Assembly: GCF_008806975.1 (NCBI RefSeq) | Contig: NZ_CP031728.1 | Coordinates: 5,249,501-5,313,500, forward strand | Reading direction: 5' to 3' | Length of the DNA: 64,000 nucleotides | Origin: Cellvibrio sp. KY-GH-1 | GTDB taxonomy: Bacteria; Pseudomonadota; Gammaproteobacteria; Pseudomonadales; Cellvibrionaceae | Notes under the pieces: model-generated | What the model saw: only the letters and a program-made list of their open reading frames with translations | Told to the model about the DNA's origin: nothing | Database searches by the model: none | Shown here: in pieces, positions 28,918-38,134 of the stretch | Layout of the letters: each line of letters opens with the position of its first letter | How positions within the stretch are numbered: the first letter of the stretch is position 1 | Translations under genes and position numbers: made by a program

Positions 28918-29430
28918 TTAATCTTGATCATATGGCTTGTATTCGATAGCAGCGATATAAAACATTTCTTCACCGTCAGGCTTCTTCAGTACGATTTCAT
29001 CATCGAGTCGCTTACCGAGCATCGCCTTGGCGAGTGGTGAATCCATACTTAATTTTTGCCGCGCCACATCGAACTCATCTGGTCCGACGATTTGGTACGT
29101 CTTTTCATTGCCGTCGTCGTCTTCCAATGTCACCCAGGCGCCAAAGAAGACTTTGGTGTGATCATCAGGCAGTCGATCCACTACCGTCAGCACCTCCATG
29201 CGCTTGGATAAAAAGCGCACGCGCGAATCAATTTCGCGCAGACGACGTTTGCCATAAATGTAATCGCCGTTTTCACTGCGATCCCCATTTTTGGCCGCTT
29301 CGTGTACCACTTGCGTGACTTGCGGGCGCTCCACCTTCCAGAGTTGCGTCACTTCATCTTTCATGCGTTTAAAACCAGCTGCGGTAATGTAGGTTGAACC
29401 TTTGGCTGAGGGGGGTCGCCAGCGTCCCAT
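28918..29430 (-). CDS. greB: Transcription elongation factor GreB
   Basis: A 170-residue GreA/GreB family protein. The N-terminal coiled coil carries the acidic tip (NGDRSENGDYIYGKRRLREID) that reaches the RNA polymerase active site and stimulates cleavage of backtracked RNA. The C-terminal FKBP-like domain ends in ALLGK-like LAKAMLGKRLDDEI. The Y-I-Y-G-K-R-R-L-R segment marks it as GreB rather than GreA. Its start overlaps the upstream peptidase stop (TAATG) with GGAG upstream, so the two are coupled. Confidence 0.95.
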   Translation of the reverse strand: MGRWRPPSAKGSTYITAAGFKRMKDEVTQLWKVERPQVTQVVHEAAKNGDRSENGDYIYGKRRLREIDSRVRFLSKRMEVLTVVDRLPDDHTKVFFGAWVTLEDDDGNEKTYQIVGPDEFDVARQKLSMDSPLAKAMLGKRLDDEIVLKKPDGEEMFYIAAIEYKPYDQD

Positions 29431-31316
29431 TAGTTATCTCCGGAATTTTTTTGATCAAATACTTTTAAATAAAATGCCAGTTCGGATTCGAGCGCATGTT
29501 GAATTGTTTGTGCTTGGCGGAAACCATGTGCTTCTTCCGCAAAAGTAACATACTCAGTGTAAATTCCTTTTGCGGTTAACGCATTGACCATGGCTTCTGC
29601 TTGCGCTGGTGGAACAACTTTGTCTTGTAATCCCTGCAGGAAAATCACCGGGCAATTTAATTGCTCAATGTGATGGATCGGGGAGCGGGCATGATAAATG
29701 GCTTGCTCTTGGGGGTAGGCACCTACCAATGAATCAAGATAATGCGTTTCAAATTTATGGGTGTCTTTGGCCAAGGCTTCAAGGTCGCCAATTCCGTAAA
29801 GGCTTGCGCCTGCTTTAAAATGATGACTGAAGGTTAAGGCTGCCAATACGGTATAGCCACCGGCGCTGGAACCGCGAATGGCGATTTTATTGTCATCAAC
29901 CAACTTCTGCGCAATTAAGTAATCCACGCCGCTGCAAGCGTCAATCACATCCGTAATGCCCCAGTTTTGTTTTAAGCGGTCACGATACTGGCGTCCATAA
30001 CCGGTACTGCCGCGATAATTTACATCTAACACGGCAAAACCGCGGCTGGTCCAAAACTGGATTTTTAAATTCAACCCTGTTTCGGTAGCGCCTGTGGGGC
30101 CGCCATGGCACATCACTACTAGCGGTGGTGGCGAATCGGGTTGTACTGAAAATTGCACGTGAGTCGGGCGATAAAAAAAGCCGTGGGAAACTTCGCCGTC
30201 ACGCGTAGGAAATGCAACGGCTTCAGCTTGCGCTATATATTCCTGCTCAACCCGCGTATCGCCGTGGGTGATGGGTAATATTTTCTGGTCGCTGTAACGA
30301 TAGAGTTGCGAGCCTTGCGTGGCGCTGGCGGCGATAAACCAGGCGCAATTGTTGTTGCAATGTACGGCAGAGATATCGCGAAATTCGCTGGGAATCTTGC
30401 GAAGATTTTTTTTGGCAATATCGATGATTCCAATTTGCCAGTAACCGTGTTGACTGTAACAGCAGAAAATTTCCTGTGTGCTTAAAAAGCCATAGGTACT
30501 CATGCCGAATACCCATTGTGGCGTTGCAAACTCAGCAGCATATTCGTAAATTGCTTGGGTACTTGTACCGTCCCAGCGATAGATATTCCACCAGTTATTG
30601 CGATCTGAAACGAAATACAGTTGGTTGTCGGGCGACCACTGTGGTTGGAAAATGGATTCAGTTGTGCCGCCGGCGATTACTTGTTCGCTTACACAATCGC
30701 CATTTCCATCCAATTGCACAACAACACATTCGCTGCCATCCCATGGCATTTGCGGATGAAACCAGCGTACATAACTCAGTTGTTGTGCATCAGGCGAAAG
30801 GCGTGGATTGGAATAAAAATCGGCACCTTCGGCGAGGGTATTGATCACTCCGGTTGATAAATCTATGGCGATAATTCTGGCGCTTGGGTGATGCGAATTT
30901 TGTGTGTAGTCCTCGCATATAGCGAGCAATCGCTGGTGGATTTGGTCGTGATAAAAATCAGCGTATCTAAATGCCCCTTCCGGTGTTAAGGCTTTCGTTT
31001 GCTGGCTGGCCAAATCAAATTGATAAACCCGCTGGTCGCTGTCTTGCACATAAAAAATAAATGCCGTTGTTGCCAGGTACGAGGAGCCGCCATATTCCTG
31101 CGCGCGCGTGCGCACACTTAACGGCGCCGCAAATAACTCAGACCGTTTTCCGGCTTGTTCGCAAACCAGTACATTGCGGCCTTTTTCCTGCGGGCGAGTT
31201 TCCAACCAGTAGAGCCGCTCGCCCACTGCTTGTGGGTCGCTGTTTCGAACACCCTGAGCGGTGAGTAATTCCGGTGTAATAGGGGATGGCCAGTGGCCGT
31301 ATTGATGGTTATTCAT
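29430..31316 (-). CDS. S9-family serine peptidase (prolyl oligopeptidase/acylaminoacyl peptidase type)
   Basis: About 628 residues with a seven-bladed beta-propeller N-terminal part (repeated S-P-D-x-Q/N-L-S/Y motifs such as LSPDAQQLSYVRW, WSPDNQLYFVSDRN) and a C-terminal alpha/beta hydrolase. Catalytic Ser in R-G-S-S-A-G-G-Y (about 483), Asp in QGLQDKVVPP and His in EEAHGFRQ. It cleaves short peptides, probably in the cytoplasm since no signal peptide is seen. The start at MNNHQYGHW is preferred; ATG31361 is possible. Co-transcribed with greB. Confidence 0.9.
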   Translation of the reverse strand: MNNHQYGHWPSPITPELLTAQGVRNSDPQAVGERLYWLETRPQEKGRNVLVCEQAGKRSELFAAPLSVRTRAQEYGGSSYLATTAFIFYVQDSDQRVYQFDLASQQTKALTPEGAFRYADFYHDQIHQRLLAICEDYTQNSHHPSARIIAIDLSTGVINTLAEGADFYSNPRLSPDAQQLSYVRWFHPQMPWDGSECVVVQLDGNGDCVSEQVIAGGTTESIFQPQWSPDNQLYFVSDRNNWWNIYRWDGTSTQAIYEYAAEFATPQWVFGMSTYGFLSTQEIFCCYSQHGYWQIGIIDIAKKNLRKIPSEFRDISAVHCNNNCAWFIAASATQGSQLYRYSDQKILPITHGDTRVEQEYIAQAEAVAFPTRDGEVSHGFFYRPTHVQFSVQPDSPPPLVVMCHGGPTGATETGLNLKIQFWTSRGFAVLDVNYRGSTGYGRQYRDRLKQNWGITDVIDACSGVDYLIAQKLVDDNKIAIRGSSAGGYTVLAALTFSHHFKAGASLYGIGDLEALAKDTHKFETHYLDSLVGAYPQEQAIYHARSPIHHIEQLNCPVIFLQGLQDKVVPPAQAEAMVNALTAKGIYTEYVTFAEEAHGFRQAQTIQHALESELAFYLKVFDQKNSGDN

Positions 31317-31372
31317 AAAACGAATTTTGTCTTGTTGGCAATTCCGCATTAATCTACGCATTTAATCCCACA

Positions 31373-32674
31373 ATGCAAAGCCGAATTATGCCGGATTTTA
31401 TTCCTGAACAACTGCGCGCCTGCTTGCCGCTTATTGATAAATCAACCCTTGGCGTGTGGTGGGTCGGTTTTAGCGGTGGATTGGATTCCACGGTATTGCT
31501 GCACGCACTTGTGCAATTGAATCTGCCGGTCAGCGTAAGGGCCTTGCACATCAACCACCAGATTTCTCCTCACGCCAACTCATGGCAACGCCAGTGTGAA
31601 CAATTTTGTCAGCAATTAGGAGTGTCTTTTTTTGCGGAAAAAGTGCAGGTAATCAATTCCGGTAAAGGTATAGAAGATGCGGCGCGAGCGGCGCGTTATC
31701 AGGTATTTGAGCGGTATGTAGATTCGGGTGATTGTTTGTTGACCGCGCATCACGGTAATGATCAGGCTGAAACTATCTTACTGCGCTTGCTGCGAGGTGC
31801 AGGCCCGCGCGGTTTGGCTGCAATTGGCAGTGCGCGACAATTATCGTCGGGTGGAAAATTAATACGCCCGCTGCTGCAGTTTTCTCGCGCTGGGCTTGAG
31901 GCTTATGCGCGTGAGCAGAAATTACCCTGGGTGGAAGACGAGAGTAATCAGGACGATCACTATGACCGCAATTTCCTGCGCAATCAGGTAATGCCCTTGT
32001 TGCAACATCGTTGGCCTGCGCTGATCCGCAAGTGCCAACAGACGGCCGATTTGTGTGCGCAGCAAGAAAATTTATTGGACGAGTTTGCGAAACAGGATTT
32101 GGAGCAAGCAAATCCTCGTTCAGAACGAATGGGACGGAGTATTGACTTACTTTGGTTGAAGTCCTTGTCCAGTGCCCGACGGCAAAATTTATTGCGCTAC
32201 TGGTTGCGTCAATCCGGATGTGACCTGCCAGAGGTTGTTCATTTACAGCAATTGGAAATTCAATTGTTTAATGCTCGCGAGGACGCGTCAGTGGAGATCG
32301 CATGGGGCGAATATTCATTGCGACCTTATCAAACACGTTTGTTTCTATTGCCGGCTGTGTTGCCACCAATGATATTGGATTTGGTTCAGCTGAGCGCGCC
32401 AGAAAATAATTCTGCAAGCTATTTGCGTGCTGATATCCCGAATTTGCATATTCGTTTTCGCAGCGGCGGCGAGCGTTGCAAACCGGCTGGTCGCGCGCAC
32501 TCACAAACGCTAAAAAAATTATTGCAGGAGTATCACCTGGAGCCTTGGTTGCGCAACTCGGTGCCATTGTTATATAGCGGGGATCAGTTAGTGGCTGTGG
32601 GTGATTTATGGATTTGTGAGGGGTACGTTGCACCTGGCGGGGTCGCGGCCGTAAAACCGGTCTGGTGTAGTTAG
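31373..32674 (+). CDS. tilS: tRNA(Ile)-lysidine synthase
   Basis: A 433-residue N-type ATP pyrophosphatase that puts lysine on C34 of the minor tRNA-Ile (CAU), an essential step for reading AUA. The P-loop S-G-G-L-D-S lies at residues 34-39, HINHQ follows at about 62, and a middle substrate-binding region and C-terminal TilS domain (RFRSGGERCKPAGR...LKKLLQEY...PWLRNSVPLLYSGDQLVAVGDLWI) are present. Start at ATG31373 or ATG31388. Divergent from the S9 peptidase gene. Confidence 0.95.
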   Translation: MQSRIMPDFIPEQLRACLPLIDKSTLGVWWVGFSGGLDSTVLLHALVQLNLPVSVRALHINHQISPHANSWQRQCEQFCQQLGVSFFAEKVQVINSGKGIEDAARAARYQVFERYVDSGDCLLTAHHGNDQAETILLRLLRGAGPRGLAAIGSARQLSSGGKLIRPLLQFSRAGLEAYAREQKLPWVEDESNQDDHYDRNFLRNQVMPLLQHRWPALIRKCQQTADLCAQQENLLDEFAKQDLEQANPRSERMGRSIDLLWLKSLSSARRQNLLRYWLRQSGCDLPEVVHLQQLEIQLFNAREDASVEIAWGEYSLRPYQTRLFLLPAVLPPMILDLVQLSAPENNSASYLRADIPNLHIRFRSGGERCKPAGRAHSQTLKKLLQEYHLEPWLRNSVPLLYSGDQLVAVGDLWICEGYVAPGGVAAVKPVWCS

Positions 32675-32708
32675 TCGTAAATCACTACTTGGTAAAAAAC
32701 ACTGCTAT

Positions 32709-32743
32709 AAAAAATGGGAGGCTTGTGGCCTCCCATTTTTTAT
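32709..32743. terminator. Bidirectional terminator after tilS
   Basis: AAAAAATGGGAGGC, loop TTGTG, GCCTCCCATTTTTT. The long stem has A and T tracts on both sides and sits between the convergent tilS and propeller-lipoprotein genes. Confidence 0.88.
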
Positions 32744-32761
32744 AGGCGAACTCGTCAGTGA

Positions 32762-35035
32762 TTAGAACAGGTATACCGCTCCTGAAGCTTCTGCACTGTT
32801 GTCGTTTTGATCCAATGCTCCTTCCGGTAAGCTCGATGTACTGCTGGATGCCTGACTGGATACTGATGTTGCAGAGGCATAGCCGCGACCTGCTTCACGA
32901 TGCGCTCCGACTGCCAGGGTTTTTCCATCGCCGGAAATATCCACATTCAAACCAAAGCGATCATCTTTATCGGTGTTACTGGCTTTGACATAGCTCTTCT
33001 GGGTCCACACTGTGTTGGCGCGGGTGAATACAAACACGGCACCTGCGCGATCTGCACTGGTATCACCTTCGTCGCCATTAACTCCTTTAGCGTTACTGGC
33101 TTCACGGAATGAACCCACCGCAAGTGTGTTGCCATCTTGGGATAAGCTCACATCGCCACCAAATTCACCAGCAATAGTGATGGTAGATGGCTTGAGATAG
33201 GCTTCTTGTGCCCAAGTGGTGCCACTGCGTGCAAACACATACGCTGAACCAGAACCCAATTGCTTGACCACTTCTTGTACTTTGGCTTTATCGATATTTT
33301 TCGGGTCGCTGGTATTTACCGTGTCGGTGGTATCGCCTTTGGCGCCTACCACCAGGGTGTTACCATCACCGGAAATATCCACACTTGAGCCGAACAGGGT
33401 GGTAAAGAAAGTTGATGCGGGCTTTAGATAGGCCTCTTGTGTCCAGATAGCATTGCTGCGCGTAAATACATACGCGGCGCCATTGTTAATACCGTAAGTT
33501 TGATAGAACGCGTCTTCGCAACCCAGGTCCAGCACATACAAGCCATCGTTCCCTTGGTAGTAACAGGAGTTATCTGCCTGGTTGCCATTTACACCTTTGG
33601 CCTGACTATCTTCACCGATAGCACCTATTACTAGTGTGTTGCCATCCGTTGAAAACGCGATGCTGGCACCGAAGGCGTCTCCCTGCTGGGCATTTGAATT
33701 TTTCAAATAAGCCTGTTGCATCCAGCCATCTTCGCGGCGGATAAAAATATGGACTGACCCTGAACCTGAGCCGCCCGTATAAGCGCTGGCTGCGCTGTTG
33801 GAGCTGGACGAGCTACTGGTGCTGCTAGCAGAGCTATTGGAACTTGAAGAACTGCTGGACGAAGTCGATGAGCTGGAGCTTGATGGGTAGTACTCGAGAC
33901 ATTCGGGCATGGACGATGCCTGGTACATAAGGATGCCGCTTATCGCCAGGCTATCGCTGGTAGCGCCAACGGCGAGCGTCTTGCCATCGCCAGATAGTGC
34001 CAGAGTTTCGCCAAAGCGTAGCTCCTGCGCGACATAGCTTGATTTTACAAAAGCCTCTTGCGTCCAAACTTTATTGCTACGAGTAAACACGTACACAGCG
34101 CCATTGTTGTAGTCAACTGCAGAATATGTATTGCCCGACGGGTCGCCTGAGCTGTTGGAGCTGTTAGTGGTTCGCAATTCATAGTTGTCTTGGTTGCAAT
34201 TAATCCCAGTAGATCGTGCGTCTTCGAGCAAGGCGGACACGGCAAGGGTGTTGCCGTCGTCAGAGATGGAAACTTTGTAACCAAAGCGGTCATTTGGAAG
34301 GAATCGACTGCTGTTCAGGTTAGGTTGTTCGGTGTTGGATGCCTTCAAGTAGGCTTCTTGGACCCAGACTCCATTTTCTTTGATAAACACGTATGCAGCG
34401 CCTGCGTTTACGCTGTCATTATTCGCGGTATCCCCATTTACCCCAATCGCCTTACTATCTTCTGCGGGGGCGCCTATGGCCAGCGTTTTACCATCTGCCG
34501 AAAGTGCGAAGCTCCAGCCGAAGTTGTCGAATGCCTCACCATTAGGCGCTTTTACATAACCAATCGCTTTGATCATTTCTGTTGCGGTAAAGGTCAGGTT
34601 GGATTTCTGACAGCCGCCAGCGTTACAGGCTTCAACGTAGTAGTAGCTGTTAACCCAATCATGGACGTGAACGCCAATTTCATCGCTGGCTTGGGTGACA
34701 GCTAAGTCACCACCTACTTGAGTAACGCCTCCGCTAGCAGCATCACGTTTGAAAAGTTTGTAGTAGGTTGCGCCTTCAACCGGGCTCCATTGGAAATTTA
34801 GCTGCTTTGGATTTTGCGATTCAACTTTCACGCTAGGCCAAATGCCTGAACCATTTGCAGGTACGGAAGCCGCGCTAAAACTGCTGCGTGAAGATGAGGA
34901 AATACTGGAAGATGAGGAGCTGGATGAGGATTTGCCGCCGCCGCCGCCGCATGCAGTTAGCAAAATTGAGCTTGCCAGCAGCGAGACAAGCAGGGTAGTG
35001 CGCTGAAACAGCGGTGAAAAGCGATCAATATTCAT
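32762..35035 (-). CDS. Surface lipoprotein with seven FG-GAP-like repeats and polyserine linkers
   Basis: A 757-residue protein. The signal peptide ends in lipobox LLTAC (Cys29), followed by a Gly then polyserine linker and a fibronectin-III-like domain (about 55-150, SVKVESQNPKQLNFQWSPVEGATYYKLF). Seven repeats follow from about 170 to the end, each starting F-G-x-x-x-x-x-S-x-D-G-x-T-L-A-V-G-A and ending with YVFTR-x-x-x-x-W-x-Q-E-A-Y-x-K. Seven such units suggest a seven-bladed beta-propeller of the integrin-alpha FG-GAP kind, and the last blade ends at AVYLF. A Ser-rich insert of about 30 residues sits in blade 3 (about 385-415). Polyserine linkers are typical of Cellvibrio and Saccharophagus secreted proteins. 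Ligand unknown, possibly a surface adhesion or polymer-binding role. Confidence 0.85.
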   Translation of the reverse strand: MNIDRFSPLFQRTTLLVSLLASSILLTACGGGGGKSSSSSSSSSISSSSRSSFSAASVPANGSGIWPSVKVESQNPKQLNFQWSPVEGATYYKLFKRDAASGGVTQVGGDLAVTQASDEIGVHVHDWVNSYYYVEACNAGGCQKSNLTFTATEMIKAIGYVKAPNGEAFDNFGWSFALSADGKTLAIGAPAEDSKAIGVNGDTANNDSVNAGAAYVFIKENGVWVQEAYLKASNTEQPNLNSSRFLPNDRFGYKVSISDDGNTLAVSALLEDARSTGINCNQDNYELRTTNSSNSSGDPSGNTYSAVDYNNGAVYVFTRSNKVWTQEAFVKSSYVAQELRFGETLALSGDGKTLAVGATSDSLAISGILMYQASSMPECLEYYPSSSSSSTSSSSSSSSNSSASSTSSSSSSNSAASAYTGGSGSGSVHIFIRREDGWMQQAYLKNSNAQQGDAFGASIAFSTDGNTLVIGAIGEDSQAKGVNGNQADNSCYYQGNDGLYVLDLGCEDAFYQTYGINNGAAYVFTRSNAIWTQEAYLKPASTFFTTLFGSSVDISGDGNTLVVGAKGDTTDTVNTSDPKNIDKAKVQEVVKQLGSGSAYVFARSGTTWAQEAYLKPSTITIAGEFGGDVSLSQDGNTLAVGSFREASNAKGVNGDEGDTSADRAGAVFVFTRANTVWTQKSYVKASNTDKDDRFGLNVDISGDGKTLAVGAHREAGRGYASATSVSSQASSSTSSLPEGALDQNDNSAEASGAVYLF

Positions 35036-35316
35036 TCAGCAGGTTCCTGAGGGTTAAAACTGGTCGGTGATTCTGTGTGTCGCGACGCTTGGTGTCAATC
35101 AAATAGCCGGTAGAGGTGCAATTGATTGTGTCCAGACGCAAAAATAGCGTGCCTAAAGACCGTCAAATAACGGGAATGGTTCAGTTTGTTGTTTATATCT
35201 GCTCAATCTACCTTGAATGCGTCGCATGAAGTTGTGAGCAATTGTGAAAATTGGTTGGGCTAGAGCTTCTTTAACGCTAAATGCGGTACGCAATGGGATG
35301 GGGTAAATAAACAGGA
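35036..35316. other. Intergenic stretch upstream of the propeller lipoprotein
   Basis: No gene seen. It should contain the promoter of the lipoprotein gene on the minus strand; no convincing -35/-10 pair stands out. Confidence 0.5.
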
Positions 35317-35344
35317 GGAACCGCGAGCAATTGCTGGCGGTTCC
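35317..35344 (-). terminator. Stem-loop after the di-haem cytochrome gene
   Basis: GGAACCGC and GCGGTTCC enclose GAGCAATTGCTG, itself partly palindromic, 16 bases past the stop at 35360. On the minus strand the T-run is weak (TCCTGTTTATT), so termination strength is uncertain. Confidence 0.6.
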
Positions 35345-35359
35345 TATGCGTGGATGAGA

Positions 35360-37306
35360 TCAAAGCGTCTTCAGGTATTCCACTAGCGCCAGGCGCTGCT
35401 CGTTATTGATGGGCTGCAGTTTGCGCATTTGTGGTTTGCCGTCTGCCCCTTTAACCGGACGGCCATCTTGGCCCAATACAAACACAGGAGTAACGCCGGC
35501 GGCATACTCATGGCCTTTGTTGGAATTGCTTGGCAAGCTGGTATCAAACACAAACAGACCTGGGTATTGGGCCGGATCGCGCTGGACAAAGCCAACCTTT
35601 ACCGGATCCAGTTCACGCGTTCCTACCGTGAAACGGTTGGGGCGGCAGGTCTTGCCGGAGGCGATTTCCGCGTCGCTGCAGCTAGGCATAAACAGCTCAT
35701 ATAAATTAGGTACTGAGCCGTTGTGCAAATAGGGCGCGGTTGCCCATATGCCGTTTAACGGCCGCGCTTTATAGGCGATAAGGGTTGTTAAATCAGCTTT
35801 ATCAACCACCTCAAAATCCAGATGGCGCTCGGTCTTTTTAATTGGGTTATCACCGATGGCTGCTATCAGGTCATAGGCCTTCTCTGTGGTACGACGAAGA
35901 GCGGATTTATCGTGGTCAGGTTCGAGGATGACTCCTTCAATCGCCGTATTCACTGCAGCCACGACTGGCGTGGTCGCTTCAAACCGGGGGGAATCCTTCT
36001 TCCATGGCATGATTTTTTCACCCTCAAAATACCCACTTTTACCTTGGTATTTGAGCGCGTTGCCCGCCATGAATGGGTCGGTCCCAATAGTTTCCAGGCG
36101 CGAGAACTGGGCGGTAATGCGACGCTTGGGGTCGGTGCGATCTATAGCTTCGTGGCAGCTATGGCATTGGTACTCCACAAAAACTTCACGCCCTTTATCA
36201 GCCAGTGATTGGTTAATAGGTGGCAGAACCTTTTGCTCTGCCAACTCGGTCCAGCTTGGAGACCAGAGGCTTTTTAGTTGCCGCTCAATACGGTTGAGGT
36301 TGCGCACAGCAGTTGAAGAGCGATAGCCGATATCGCCCTTCTTCTTGTGCAGATCCATGGTGGCGTAAACCCCCAAGACCTCACCGGTATTGCGTCCCAG
36401 CGGGCCGGTGAGGGCGTTGTCACCCGCGCCATTCCACTGCACAAAGTCGTGTTGTGGGGTATCCCATAAATAGGGATAGCTGACTGGCGCGTTGGCGGGG
36501 TTAGCGTTGCTTGGATCCTTGGGCGTGAGGTGCGTCAGTATGCGGTTAAAGATCCGTCCGAATGCGTCCAGGCGTGCATAGCCGTAATCGACCACTTTAT
36601 CGCCATGGGTTGGCTCATTGATTTGGTTGTAAAGGCGAATTTGTTCTGCTGCTGCCACCAACTCTTGGCGGAATTTATCTTTTTCGGCGGGGTATTTGGA
36701 TTTCAGAACCTTTTGCGCCAGACGGTCGAACTTCTCTGGCTGAGTCGCGCTGGATTCCAAAGAGCTTGCAAGTGTTTTAAGCATTAACACCATATCGGCG
36801 AGGGTTGCTCCGCCATCGATGCGAATGGCTGCGCCCTGGTAGTTAACCTGACTCGTGTGGCAGGCAGCACAGGTGTAGCCGATATATTCCTTCCCTTGGT
36901 ATTCATCTTTTACCCAGCCCACGGGCAAACCATCAGGGTTGGCGAAGGACGCTTTCTGGGGTAGATAGCGCAGTAGGTTCATGTGCTCATCGCTGCGGAA
37001 CAGCTGTTCTGAATCAGGCATTTCCAGATGCAGAAATATGTCGTAGGGAATCAGATTGGAGCCTTGGGTTATGTTGTAAAACCACAGGCTGTCGGCGGCG
37101 CTCCAGTTTTGTTCCGGGTAAACGACACGGCTAGTGCTATCACCAAAACTATCTTGCTGGCTGGTTTTTGCATTGCGATCACTATCGACCACAACCCCCT
37201 GAGACATATAGGTACAACCCGATAATCCAGCTAGAGCAACTGCTGCTGTCAGGCGTGCGCTTAACCAGAGGGATGGCATAAAACGAGATGAGGTGCATGA
37301 GTCCAT
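35360..37306 (-). CDS. Di-haem c-type cytochrome lipoprotein, RoxA/cytochrome-c-peroxidase-like
   Basis: About 648 residues. The signal peptide ends in LSGC, a lipobox. There are two haem c sites: C-A-A-C-H near residue 147 (followed by GAAIRIDGGATLADM) and C-H-S-C-H near 383. The C-terminal segment KARPLNGIWATAPYLHNGSVPNLYELFMPS is the conserved peroxidase/MauG/RoxA distal region. Length and layout resemble RoxA, the rubber dioxygenase, and its uncharacterised relatives more than the short CcpA-type peroxidases. The substrate cannot be told from sequence. ATG37306 was chosen since AAGGA lies 6 bases upstream. Single gene. Confidence 0.85.
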   Translation of the reverse strand: MDSCTSSRFMPSLWLSARLTAAVALAGLSGCTYMSQGVVVDSDRNAKTSQQDSFGDSTSRVVYPEQNWSAADSLWFYNITQGSNLIPYDIFLHLEMPDSEQLFRSDEHMNLLRYLPQKASFANPDGLPVGWVKDEYQGKEYIGYTCAACHTSQVNYQGAAIRIDGGATLADMVLMLKTLASSLESSATQPEKFDRLAQKVLKSKYPAEKDKFRQELVAAAEQIRLYNQINEPTHGDKVVDYGYARLDAFGRIFNRILTHLTPKDPSNANPANAPVSYPYLWDTPQHDFVQWNGAGDNALTGPLGRNTGEVLGVYATMDLHKKKGDIGYRSSTAVRNLNRIERQLKSLWSPSWTELAEQKVLPPINQSLADKGREVFVEYQCHSCHEAIDRTDPKRRITAQFSRLETIGTDPFMAGNALKYQGKSGYFEGEKIMPWKKDSPRFEATTPVVAAVNTAIEGVILEPDHDKSALRRTTEKAYDLIAAIGDNPIKKTERHLDFEVVDKADLTTLIAYKARPLNGIWATAPYLHNGSVPNLYELFMPSCSDAEIASGKTCRPNRFTVGTRELDPVKVGFVQRDPAQYPGLFVFDTSLPSNSNKGHEYAAGVTPVFVLGQDGRPVKGADGKPQMRKLQPINNEQRLALVEYLKTL

Positions 37307-37724
37307 AATCATTCCTTTATGGGTAAAAACGAAGGTGGTTACAGGGCTAACTTCAAATACTTATGAGAGAGGATCAAATAAAAAACCGATAAAGGGTCCT
37401 TCTTTTAAGGAACTATTCAGACTCCTGTCGGCCTTAAGTAATGACATTAGCAGATTGAATGATACAAGGCATCAGTAAAACAGCGGTGTTTGGCCGATAA
37501 ATGTCACCTTGCTGTCATGAAATTGGTAAGAAAGTAACACCTAAAGGATCGTTTGAGAGGATTTTGCGGTATTGGCAGCTTTTGCTTGAACTGTAATAAA
37601 TAGTGCGTAGACTGCCGCCTCGCCGCAAAAGGGACTTTTTACGGAACCAAGTGGCGAATAATCAACCAGCGAAATATGCCTTCGGGTAGAGGTCGCTCAA
37701 AAAAGAAGCGCAGCGGAAAGTTCT
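37307..37724. other. Intergenic stretch between divergent genes, with a likely promoter
   Basis: No gene is convincing; an open frame from 37676 is out of frame with the real gene and has no family-like features. A sigma-70-like promoter is at 37586-37613. Confidence 0.5.
37586..37613 (+). promoter_or_regulatory. Possible sigma-70 promoter of the 37725 gene
   Basis: TTGAAC, 16 bases, TAGACT, followed by GCCGCC. The leader to the ATG at 37725 would be about 105 bases. Confidence 0.4.
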
Positions 37725-38111
37725 ATGTTATTGACTCCTATGTTTGTGGATGTTTCTTTAAACAATCGTTTGGGCCAAGCGGTACACCTCGGGGTTTACC
37801 ATCTGCAACATCAAGGGCGCGATTACGTGTTCGTCGCCGCACCCACGCAACAAGCTTCCAGTTTTGTCGGCAAAAATGCTGAACCTTTCGCATTCCAATT
37901 GCGTGAAAAATTAGCGCTGGATGCGCGCCGGATGGAATTGATTGAGGTGCGCACAACCAACGACGGTGTGCACTTGTTTCGCTGGCGTTTTGAGTGGGTG
38001 GGTAATTCACCCTTGTCGGCGCGTAGTGAAGAAATTACCTCTCCTGGTCTACGGGGCACCCTGTTGAGTTTGATTAATGTGGGGCAGCCTGCGGCGGCCG
38101 CTAGCGCCTGA
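37725..38111 (+). CDS. Hypothetical protein, 128 residues
   Basis: I do not recognise this protein. It has alternating beta-like segments (MFVDVSLNNRLGQAVHLGVYHL, RDYVFVAAPTQQ), a basic middle (QLREKLALDARRMELIEVRTT) and an Ala-rich end, with no signal peptide or Cys motif. GGAAAG precedes ATG37725; ATG37740 is an alternative start. It is transcribed toward the QEGLA operon and stands alone. Confidence 0.65.
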   Translation: MLLTPMFVDVSLNNRLGQAVHLGVYHLQHQGRDYVFVAAPTQQASSFVGKNAEPFAFQLREKLALDARRMELIEVRTTNDGVHLFRWRFEWVGNSPLSARSEEITSPGLRGTLLSLINVGQPAAAASA

Positions 38112-38134
38112 TTGCAGTTGGCGTGTTCGAGTTG

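Noticed and set aside
33787..33882. Ser-rich repeat in the propeller lipoprotein as a possible CRISPR or microsatellite
   Set aside because: Codons vary (AGC, TCT, TCA, AGT) with no spacer structure; this is a polyserine linker in the coding frame.
37676..37882. 68-codon plus-strand frame with a basic start (KKKRSGKF)
   Set aside because: Out of frame with the longer 37725 frame, whose composition and length are more protein-like; the two overlap and only one can be real.
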